From Cladopsammia gracilis (Eukaryota > Cnidaria > Anthozoa > Scleractinia > Dendrophylliidae), in assembly GCA_022457155.1 (NCBI GenBank), contig JAJGOT010000588.1, positions 317,501 through 381,500 on the forward strand: a DNA stretch of 64,000 bases, written 5' to 3'. This document shows, piece by piece, positions 21,315 to 33,300 of the stretch (its first letter is position 1; each line of letters begins with the position of its first letter). Both the position numbers and the translations under genes were made by a program. The notes beneath the pieces were generated by a model. The model did not search any database. It saw nothing but the letters and a program-made list of their open reading frames with translations, and was not told the DNA's origin.

Positions 21315-24300
21315 CTAAAAGAAACAGACATAACGTATGAGTCGGGGACAGGAGCCCATAACACAGGAGAAAATGTAAAAAAAGTAACACATCGTCTATT
21401 TTTAGAAAATAACGAAGCTGATATTCAGTTCCTAAACTAAAAGAGAGGAAGTTATTATGACACTGGTTTATAGAGCAAAATGAAGTGCGGGAAGTATACG
21501 AAAAAAAATTTTAAATTGTGTTTTTCTGTGAACGTATTTCCAGGATTATTTTCGCAAACGGGCTATTATTTGCATTATTTGTATCCCGCTTTTCTAAGCC
21601 AGTTTTGATTTTAAACAGCTAGCTTGTCCTAATTAACACAATACACCCGTGAGTGCTTTTAGTGGGAGGGATGTTCTTTATGGCTGGCTTGACATGTTTA
21701 TTGTGATTGCGTTTCGACACGCTTTGATCTTCTGGACAAACCTTGGACAGTATTAGGGTAGTCCAGAGTTGAAATTCGTGGTTTGCACTTACGTCGTATC
21801 AATGTTCAGAAGCATTAAAAAAAAGATCTATTCCAAAATGTTGGTCCACCTCATTTACATGTGTCGCCGAAGCAATTGTCCCTTTCGTAAACGGTCGATG
21901 CCATTTTAGCGACACTTTGAAACATTTTCACCAATTTTAGAATTATTTCTTCTATCAGAAAAAAAAAATGCAATTAATTACCTAGAATCGAACCCGGAAC
22001 CTCTGCATGCTGACATCTCTCCTTTACCACTAGACCACTGGGTTGATCCGGCAAACCCAAGAAAAATTTAATTATAAAAACTGCTTTTCTTAATATATAT
22101 CAATAACGGGTCACCCTAACCCTAAATCTCACCTAACAGCGAATCTAGCTTAGATCTAATAATCGCTTTACCTAGGCCCAATTTTATCTGATAATGATAG
22201 CCTACTTTCATCCCAATCCAGGCATAAACTAGAGAGAAATAGCATCGACCATTTGAAAAGGCTTGGTTACTAATGAATGCTAACGATGGCATCGACCTTT
22301 AAAAATGGCGTCGACCGTTTACGAAAGGGAAATCAGCGTCGCCGAAACTCTTTGTAGAACGAGGTATAACACAATTACAGCAACTTTTGTCATTCAATGA
22401 GATGCAAATAAGTAGCCCTGTATTCTGTATTTTAGCCATAACTTTCAACTGAGTTCAATTTTGTTTATTTTCACAACTCGAAAAGAAAACATCCTTAAGG
22501 CCGATTTACACGGCACAACTTTTGCCTACTGAACTATCGCATGCAGCCCGCGCACGCCATAGGAACGACACGAATCGCGTCGTCTAAATCAGCCTACAAC
22601 TCGCTCACAACTGTTGCGTGCAGCACGGAAAACGTTGTAGGCTGTTGGAACATGTTTTAAAACTCTACGACGATCGTAGCCACATACAATGTTTTATTAT
22701 ATCTCTTAGTTAGTACGCGCGCTGTGATTAGTCAACTTAGCGGGCCGTATTTTTCAGTACGGCCCGCTAAATTTGAGAGTCCCAGCATCGGGCCTAACAC
22801 ACGCTTACAAAAGTTGTTTTCTACATTAAAAATTATCCAGAGGAAACGTTTGGAGCTAAGTTAGTTAACATGCCAGGTTACAAAAACTCTGCGATGAAAT
22901 TAAAATATAACTTTAGCAAAAAACTGATTAGCTGCGAATCAAAAAGCATTGACAATTTTCTCGAGTAAGCTTTTTTGTTTTGGTATTTAGCTTTTAGGCT
23001 GTAAGTTATAAAAACTCGAGTAACACGGCAAATTCGTTTAACTCTTACAATTTAATCAAGCATTAACAAAACAGTCTTTCTTCGTAAGAAAACGTCTCTA
23101 TGAAAAACATAAAGCTGCAAAACAACTTGAAACGACTTCCATCGGCAAACTGTATCATAAAGACTTAAGCTTAAACTAACTTAGTTTGATCAAGTTTTTG
23201 TCTGGTTATAAACTTAAGTTCAGAGTTATCGTTTGTGGCAGTGGCTCTAATAAGAACAGACTTGAAGCTACAAAATTACGCTAAAAGTGTACCTTGATTC
23301 ATCAGCGAAATTTTTGTCCTTGTAGTGGATTCCATGAAACAATTTTGCGTATTCGCAAATACGCTCTTGCCGCAGCTTACGCTGAAAATTTGTCAGGTGC
23401 GATTAAAATTCAAACTCATCCATGCACAAAGTTCGGCATGATGCCACTAAAGCACACAAAAAGCCAAATTTGATGACGAGATATTTTCAGTGTCCTTTTA
23501 GAAGTTTCAGACTTTCTTCGTTCACCGCTGTAGACCGAAATGCTGCCACATTTTCCCGTTTGACAAACACGTTTGTTTTGGCGATTTTATCGCGGCGTTT
23601 TCATTCTTCTTTTCCTCACTTGTCTTCGCCAGTAACTAAGAATCCTTTTCAAAGAAAACTACCTTATGTCAGGTTTCCGTCGTCATGAAGATTAAATTAA
23701 TTCGTTAATAGAGTTTTCATTCAAGAGCCACGCAAGTTCACGCCGAATCGAGGACCGATCACACTATTTTTGAAAACCAATAAAATTTGCTCTTTGCTTT
23801 CTTGTGACGTAAGTCAGTCAAATGAAGCCGTCCATCTTTTGACTTGAAAGGTTTTCCTTTATCTCCGATTTAGAGATATAATAAATATCTTACTAACCTC
23901 GTTTTCTCGGTCCGTACTGTAAATCACGGCCCTTATTTTTCCCGTTCGATTTATGGCCCGCGCGCTTCGCGCTTGGGCCATACATGATGCGAGTTGCATA
24001 CAATTTTTGCCTGGGGCAAGCAGCGCGCGCTACAAAAATCGCGTGCGATAAAGTTGTGCCGTGTAAATTCGCCTTTAAAAACCTGAAACTTTTGTGAAAA
24101 AACCTGAGACTTTTGTGAAAAATTGTAACACTGGTATCCACATAACATGTTAGAAACAGCTTTGAATGATGTGTAGTTTAGATATTTTAATTGTTATGAC
24201 GTCATGCCCAAAGCAAGAATAACTAAATTGCTGTTAGACCGTATCACTTCTGAACTACCAAGACTTAATATAACGCTTGGTCAGTGACCACAGCCATTCA

Positions 24301-27300
24301 AGGCTTCTTTAATAGAGAAGCTATTATAAATTCCAGAAAGGAATAATGATTCAAATAAAAAAAAGGAGAATTTCAAGCATAGGTTATTGTGTTACCTGTG
24401 TATTCTCCCGTAACGTGACCATTGTGTGGTAAAATCGGTGCGTGACTGTCACTTTAACTATTTCGCTGTTCTGTGATGCTGCATCCGTCATCTTTACCCC
24501 AACAGAGAAAGTGTACCGGTCAAACGATCTTAAGTGGCACGACCCTTTTGGTCTGGGCAACCACGAGCTTGTTTCCTGCAGCCTGAAAAGGAAAGAGAAA
24601 TATACATATCTAAACACAATGAAACCCCACTTTAGGGACAATCGCTTACAATCTGAATCAGTCCCCCCCCCCCCCCCCCCCCCCCCTCCGCAGACAGAGA
24701 CCCAGGGGCAGTTAGTCGGGGTGGGACAAAGTAAAAACCCGGCAAAAATCGGCGCGACGAAATTCGAAAACTTTCGTGTCGTCGATTTTGTCCGGTCAGA
24801 GAGTAGGCCCAACATTCAAGAAAGTCACTAAATTAACAACGGGATGAAATTTCGCGGTCAACTGTTACTGTTTAGGTTACTTTATATCTTTACCAATTAA
24901 ATTTTTTAAGGCTACATTTGCATTGACCCTGATAATGATTCTGTGAAGAGTTAAAATATAGTACTGCCCACATACACAGGTACAGAGTATGAAAATAAAA
25001 AGGGGTTTCTTTTCTTTTCTAACATTATCAACTGCACGCTTGTTCGCCGCGTCCGTTTTACAGAGTTGAGGATTTTGTCATCTTACCTGTCTGTACTATT
25101 ATTCTCCACTCCTCCAAGCAGACACTTGAAAGCAGGCTGTAAAAACCGGGGCAGGCATGTGACCAAGCGACGAAAACGATTTTCCACAGAGCTTAACTTA
25201 ACATAAGCTACAGTTCCAGTCCAGTTTACAGGCTCGCCCTGGAGTTCATTGCATGTTATCTGTACTGCTACAATGTTGATGTCGCCTCCATTAGCCTTGC
25301 TGACACAAACGCTGTTATACTCTTCCCAAGACAGGGTTCTCTGCGGGCCATATATCGAGGGGACAAAATTGACGTAAACGATAGGGACCAAAAGACACAA
25401 CACCACCAAGCCCGCTATTATCATGAGCGGTTTCTTCTTGCGCTCCAGTTTGTCTCCATGAAGAATCCCCAGCTTAGAGTAATAGAACAGCGCCGAAGAG
25501 ATTGCTATTATGGCAGCTGTGACCGCAAGCTTGAACGCCAAATCAAGCGTCATAAACCACTGCAAGAAATACGCCAGGGCGATGCCGATAGTAAACAGAA
25601 ACACCATGGGTAGCATGGTGACAAAAATGACCCACCCCACCGTGGCGCGCAGTAAGCTGCTCCAGGTTGTGAAGCGGAACAACTCGGTGAAAAGCTGCCA
25701 CCAAAGCAGGCACACCAAATGAGGGATAAGTACTTTGTATATGCCGCGCCAAGAGTGACGGCCCGCTATGATGATCAGTAGGACAAAAATGGCCACATGA
25801 AGGAGAGAGGGGAGGCTAATGTCTATTTCCAGTCCACAGGGCCGGAGGGGGACTGGGGAGAAAAAAAACATAAACAATGAGTTCAAGGCAGTTAACCCCC
25901 AATACAGTATAAACCCGCATTTTTGGGGTAGTTACTGGCAATTTAGGCTTATTAGGTTCTTAATTAGGTTCTTAATTTCTGTGAAGAAGATATACAGTAC
26001 AAACCCCCTTTAGGCAAGGTCCATGAAGACAATTACAGTATGTACTTTATATAAACCTGTTTTAGTTGTAGGAATTACATAATTTTATTTGTAGTTACAG
26101 TTTGGTATTTCCTTGTAATATAAATTTGCAATCTCAAAGTCAAACTTCTTGGTTAAAATGTTTATCATAATTTAACTGTCACCCACATATAAGAACCTGC
26201 TTGATCTTGCTTGGCTAAACAGGTTCTTATATTTTTTGGGTACTAAAATGGCAAATTTCTGCCAGCAGGTTCTTAAATCACTGGGTTCTTGCACGCGGGT
26301 TTTTACTGTAATAGCTTTTTCTTAGTTGCAAAACTGATTTATTATAAATCTGGAAACATGGCACGATTGAATTATTTCTAATGCAGAGATTTTTGAGGTG
26401 GTACCGCTTGGCATGAAAGTTGTTGGCGGAATTAAATTTTTCGATTTTGTTGGTATTTTTTTGTAACGATCCGTATAAAAATAGATCCAACGTCAAAATA
26501 TATCCGGCAGATATTACCTCCACCGCGGGAGATACATTGTGATGATGTCTCATTGTTACATTATTGTAAAAATAAACCATCTGAAAACAAAGGTCACACA
26601 ACAAATCTCCGCGGCCGTATGGCCAGTACCTTACGGGTGCACACTGCCATATCACCCTGGCAGTGGCAGCCATGGGTAGCTGTTTCGTCCTTGTTAGGAG
26701 GTCAAGTCCAAATCATACTGTCCAGAAGGACGTCGGACACCTTATTGAGACTTATATAATGGAGTAACTAGTTAACTTTCAGTTGAGGTTAGGGTCAGCA
26801 GTTTATTATATAGTTAAATTTACGACTAAGCAACCCAGGAAGCTAGGTGGTACAGTGGTACGGTAGGCTATGTAAGCCTAAGCCTAGCTGAGGTCACAGG
26901 TTCAATCATGAGTGGGGATTTTAGATTTTAGTTTTTACACTTAAAAATTTATTGAAAATAAAATTCTATGTGTCTCAATAAGGCAATAAGTCCTTGTTAG
27001 GACTCATCAGCATGGTTGCCACTGCTCGGGTGATATAGCTGTGCGCATGGGTGGCCATACCGCGGAACTTTCAGATGGTTTATTTTAACAATTTTCTATT
27101 TTGAGAATCCCCACCAAAAACTCAGCTTTTATACTTTTATAGTTTCAGCTTTTAGTCAACTAAACTTAGCCACAAAATATAATCCTCAAAGTAAGCGTCA
27201 CGCGTGATTTGAATTAATGGAAGAGGAAAAGCGTTTGAAGATGCTTCTCCAGTAAGTCTTACACTTCACTTCTGTTGTTTGACTTGTTAGCAGCGTCCTT

Positions 27301-30300
27301 TACCCGCCAAATTTCCCCATCGAAGAACCTGTCTACAGCCGAAGAAAGGAAACAGTTGTTAGATGCAACAGGCTACCTACCACTAAAAATTGGATAGCAC
27401 AGGAATGCCAATCCCCGTACATTACTCAAACTGCACATTCCGGTGGTTAGTAGCTTGAGTAGAATGGTGTATAGGGCATAATCATCATATTTATCAGGCA
27501 AACCTCTGAAAGATGAAACTAGTACACATACAAAATCATTATTACAATACACAGAAAATATTTACAGTGATTATAAGATGATTCTAAATCTCATAGACGA
27601 GTTTAATGTATTTCTCTATTTACAATCATTATCTTCATTGAGAGATTAAGATATCATACTCAACTCATGATCAAAAAAGGGTTACATTAACAAAGATTAG
27701 CATCAACTCTGAATTCAAGTATAAACCCTAACAATGCAGAGGCATTTTGACAATGGCAACTCCTAAATTAATTACTTACAGCAAAAATGCAAGGTAAACA
27801 TCAATCGCATCATAATCATGCCACCTTTTGTCACGGTCTGATCACGTGCGCTAGCGGGCAACATTGCAATGTTACCCTGTGACGTCAAAATTGTTGCCCG
27901 CTGTCGGAAACGTTGTCCACTTTGGACAATTGGCGGGAAACAGTTTGTTTTGTTTCTATGTTATGTGACTATCAATCAACCAATCAATGCGCACATTGTC
28001 TTGAGAACAACTACAGCTATATAACAATAAGTGATATTTGTGATCCTGGCATTATGAACTTTTGTAGTTGAAAACAAAGGATATTTCTTTAATTTTATAA
28101 TGGTTGCTGGGGGGTTGGATAGGCTCAGTCTCTAGATGTGGGGGCACTATTCTCCCCAACACCCACAGCTGAAGAGCCAGATCCTAGGAGGTGGACTGAA
28201 TGCTCAAATCCTTGTTTTGTGAGGAATTTAAGGTAAATATAGTTTTAAGGAAATGTCAAGGAAGAGAGAAACCCCATTCGATAAATGGCTTACAAACAAA
28301 CATGTCAGAGCAGAGTTACATAGCACTTACGGCAGCACTTTATGCAGATGTAATTCCACTTTCTTCCTAACTCCCTTTAACCAGTGCCTACTGCAGAAAT
28401 CTTGAAAAGAGGAACTTGGACACAAAATTACCTGTGAAAAACAGAGCTACCAAACTCAGTTCAGAACATGGTATCCAGTGCTTGTCACAGAGAGGAAACA
28501 CAGCCACTGTTATCAGCAAAACAATGAAGAAAGAGATGTAAGGAGCTATAGATTTCCACATAAACTTCCTTTCAGCTTCTTTACTGTTGAGTCGAGGGTC
28601 AAACCTGTTAAAGATAACAATATTTTTTACAATACTGTTGCACCTCTGACATATTTTGTTTCATACTCATTAATTGCTTCATCAGTATCCTCAGCAGGGG
28701 TGTAGCTAAGAAAATGCTTAGCAAACTCATTAACAAGCCCAGCTGGTTTTTCTGGCTTGTGCACCTTCAAAATCATCCCAAGTCTTTGTTTTCTAGTGAA
28801 ATTTCAGCCGTTGATAAGTTCTCTTTCAGGTAGCCTGCGTAGCAAGCGTTCCCGTACGAACGAATTTTTCCGCGTTCTGGCCGCGCGAAAATTGGGGCGA
28901 GAACAAAAAAATCGGAGGACGGGGGTGGGAGTGGGGATCTCCCCACTCCCACCCCCACCCCCGTCCTCCGATTTCCTTCCTATCTTTCAGGTGGTGAAAT
29001 TAGCCATTAGCTGGCTCTTAGCTTAGCTACATCCCTGCCTTAGAGTGCAGTCTACTCCAGAGTGATGCTAATGCATGTAAAACCACTAATTATGCAGAAA
29101 ACATCTCAGTCTGGGACTTAGCTAAATCTGTAACCAGTGACAGATGTTCATGAAGAGGAGGAGCCCCTTATCATGCAAAAGTATCTTACATTAATTCACT
29201 CCGCTCCCAACACTCCCCTCCCCCCCACCCATTCACTCCTGCCCCCCTTATGATGGAGTCTGATAACAATGACCTGGCAACAAAAGTCACACTGACTGCA
29301 AATCACAATGAACATTTCCGGAATATTTTTTGGTGTTTATGGATTTACATTTATAAATTTCACTTTGAATCATACTAGGCGGGGGTCCATGTGTATACTC
29401 ATGCACCTTGACCCATGCAAAACTAGTTTTCAGAATCTGTTTGTTTTTCAGCGGGAAGAAAGAAAAACAGCTAATCCAGTCAGAAGCAACAACCAACAAC
29501 AAACTCAACACATTGATGCTGAGTCATTCAAACCTGGAAAAAATGATGGTACTGAAATTCTCAGGACTATGATTAGAACATAGGATGCAAATACATATAA
29601 TTTTGATCAGTTTCCAAAATTACAAATAGAGATAGCTCATATCTAACTTATTTGCTTCCCAATCTAATATTCATTCATATAATACAAGATCATCTTCAAG
29701 AGGTGACTATTATGTTAAACACTCAAGGTTAGATAAACAAATTAAGTCTTTTTCAAGATATGGTGTAAAAGTCTGGAATAGCTTACCGTGTGAAATGCGT
29801 CAAATGTCCAAAAATAACTTTAAAATCAATGTCCACGACACTTTACTCCGAATACTTTCAGAAGAAAATGATTATATTGATTTACCCGACTTAATAACAA
29901 AAATTTCCTGAAAACTTGGCCTTCTTATATTTGCAATGTTCATGATTGTAAACTTAATTAAATTGAATTTATTTATATTTATTTGTTTATTTATTTAACT
30001 ACTGTTTTTCTCTAGTCTTTCTTGTGTTCTGTCTGTATATGTATTACATACGTGTAACCACTGCCCGCCTCGACTAGCTAATCTGCTAACTGCGGGCAGT
30101 GGATATTGCTTTATGTAAAATTTGTGATTATTAATAAACAGTTGAAACAGTTGAAACAGTTAAAGTGTGCAATGACTTACTTTTTCATTAGCTCTGACAC
30201 ACTCTTCAATTGCCTCAAAGCTTCTCTTCCATAAAACATTTGAAGAGAAAACACAACCAGGGATAAAAATGAGATGTAGAAAATGATCAGGGGAACAAGA

Positions 30301-33300
30301 AACCAGAGGAAGTCTGCAGTCAGTTGGCTGTAAATGTAGAGAAGAAACAGCATCTGAATTTGGGATGTCGGAATCAAGGACTTCAAAAAGCTGGATCCCT
30401 CCTTGGAAATCTTCACCAGAATAAAATGTTTTGCTGATTCCAGGGACTGTTCTGGGTATTTCATGATCTGATTTTAAAAAGAAAACAGAGATCAGCTTTA
30501 GCTTCAAAAGTCTTTTATTTGAGAGGTTCACCTCAGACATTTCTAAAAAAAACTCTTGTCAACCTCCTCCCCTCTTGATCCTCCCTTATAATATTAATAG
30601 ATGCCAAAAGGGCACATGAATGAGATAATCTGACTTGTTGGGGGTATCCTGTGAACAGGCACCTTTATAGTGGGAGCATACATGTAGGGTTAAAAGAAAT
30701 TACAGTAGCAAGCATTTATGTGAACCTGCCTTGTGCTGCCTGCGGAGAGGAAGGGGATCGTAAAGCCTGTGAGCCTGACATATAATTATTAAAGAGCTTG
30801 AGAGGGTGGATTGGTGGCATCACCCTATTTCCCCCATCCCCACAGTATTGCTAATTAAGGAGTCTGTTCATAGGCTAGATGGGTGAATAGCTTAATAGTG
30901 CCCTTCTGATTGGAATACAGGTATGAGATTGAGTTTGACTACAATTTTTGAATTTCTGTCCACTCACATCCCCAGACCCCTCGTTCAGCTTCGTGTTGCT
31001 GACCAAAAGAGAAGGAGGCTCAAAGAACAATAATCAAGATTAGTGCATTGACACATGATAATGCACACTGGGTTTGAAAAGTCAAACTGGTACTCGTACT
31101 CATAGTTCACAGTGTGTTTCATGTACCTTCTCCACCACAGAGGCCTTTTTAAACTTTTCCATGTCTTCTTTATTGAGTACAGTTATGACTTCTGGGACGT
31201 CACCTCTAGCATATGCCATCACTGTGTCCTTCAGTTCAGTCACAGTGAACTCATCTTGTTCGCCGACTGTCAATGCATTGATCAGCAAGCTCATCAGCCC
31301 CAGTTCCTCCCTCATCTCTTTTTGCTGTTTCTTTTCTTCTGATTCTTCAGAGCTGTTATCACCTTCCTGAATATCCTTTTCTCTTTCCTATTAATAACAA
31401 TTTAACAATTGTTAGTTACTGGACAATTGGATTATTATTAAAGAAAAAAAGAAGATAACACAGAGGAACTGACAACAGCATGGATTTAAAAGTCCATCAA
31501 TGAAACACAGGAAAATGCGATATGATAATTGTCTTCTTAAAATTAATGCATTTAATAATTCATCAAATTTAAACAAAATCGTAAGTGTGACGGTGGTTAA
31601 TCTGATCTTAACTAGCATAGATTTTGGCGATTGATTCTGTTCCTTTCTTCACATCTCCTTTCTCCCGCCCTCTCAATTCCTGCTCTTAACATTTGCACCT
31701 TATGTATATTTTAATTTTGGCACTTTATTTTTTTAGTATATGTAATCACATGGGCCCGAGTAAAATTAAGGATTAATATCACGCGTGTTTTCAGAAGCTG
31801 TAGCGACTCGGGCAAGACTCGGGCAGACTTAGTGATAACCCTAATGGTGTGATTTTGTAGTTTTTGCAGCTTATCGGCCAATTCGATACTTAGAACATCC
31901 CACACAGGGCAGCAGTAGTCAAAGTGCAGTTTGATGAGTGCTCAATATAGAAGAATAGCCATGTCTTTACTTATAAAGGGCCTCAGCCATTTTAGTGCAC
32001 CTATTAGTATACCAGAAGAAATGGTCTTGGCGATTTTGTCAACATGTTTGGACCATGATAAATTTTGGTCAATGTAAATTCCCAATGATTTAGTGTCACT
32101 CACTCTTTTAATTTTGTGCCCTTCAATCTGTACATTATGGGGTACGGGGATGCTCCACCCCAAGGGCCAAACCCTTACCCTTTCATTGACAGAAAAGGTA
32201 CCCCTTTTATATACCTTTTATATACCTTTCATTGAAAATGGTACCCCTTTCATACAGCCTTTACGTGCATCTATTCGATATATTTTGAAAGGCCCTTTTT
32301 ATAAAACTTAAAATAATGGCAGTTTTCCCTCCTCTTTTTTATACTTCGTGAAATCCCTACCCTTTCATATACTCCAACTCGTGAAATCCCTACCCTTTCA
32401 TATACCTCCAGCGGCAAAAACGTACCCCTTTTGGGCGGAGCATCCCCATATAGCCCATTATAGGGAGTAACCACCCGGGATATAATTATGTACATTGTAC
32501 ACTTGTATATTGGGATAACAGTTAGAGATAAGGCACTTCCTGGTCATGTGCCTGCACCTTGCAGTTACTGTGTTCAATAACATTGATATTTCCTTAAATA
32601 TTTATAGCCATCCCTTGTTAATTGCCTCCCTTGATTAATCACCCCCTTTATATATTTCACATCCTCTTAGTCAACTTTGAAAATTCACTTCTTATATAGG
32701 AAACAATCATTACAATAACAGAAAAGTTACAGTATACAAAAGCACAGGTTTCATATAGCTTTTCTATAGTGACTCTTTTCCTTTGGTCAAGCTCTCTAAT
32801 TAGCACATTAGCACTTCCAGCGAGCAATATTTGAAATAATCACCGCCCTCGATTAACTGCCCCCCCCCCCCCCCCCCAAATAATTGCACCCATTTGGAGT
32901 GAAAAAAAAAAAATAATCACCCCCAGCTATTATTTAGGAAATAAGGTATGTGTGAATATAAAGAAATGCCACACTTGATGAAAAGTAATTATTGGCAACT
33001 GGCTGAGCAGTTGTATTAATCTCACCTTGAGTTTTGCCTCTGCTCTTTTCATGGCCTCGTCAATATCTCGAACTGCCACTTTGTCTTCACCATCTTTTTT
33101 CATGGAATTATAAAGCTCCTCTACAGCATGTCGGAGTCTCTTCTCCTCTTCAGAAGTCTTGACACACCACTTAACATCATCTAGATTCTCTGGAGTGATT
33201 CCCTCCCTTTCTTCCAGGCATTTAGTTAAGATATCTGTAGCCTCCTTATTGTTTCCTTGTTTTGAGATGCCAATTAAAATTCTTACTGCTTCTTCTTTCT

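Larger units (their letters stand above)
28270..29500 (-). repeat. Parent block of the segmental duplication
   Basis: Wolframin exon 4 with its flanking introns, matching 10105-11290. Differences from the copy include a ~345-bp insertion here (28695-29038) and a 173-bp MITE plus LINE-tail-like sequence there. Confidence 0.88.

Noticed and set aside
21981..22054. Possible genuine tRNA gene
   Set aside because: A and B boxes are present but the acceptor stem does not pair and the segment is embedded in a repeat. The same applies to the segments at 26.85, 49.2 and 61.4 kb.
24384..24831. 129-codon plus-strand ORF across a poly-C tract
   Set aside because: It is antisense to wolframin exon 7 and its Pro-run comes from the homopolymer.
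26278..26673. 131-codon minus-strand ORF in wolframin intron 5
   Set aside because: It runs through the arm of the hairpin element and the MITE end. I tested it as a missing wolframin exon, but the 27381-27503 segment fits in phase and content.
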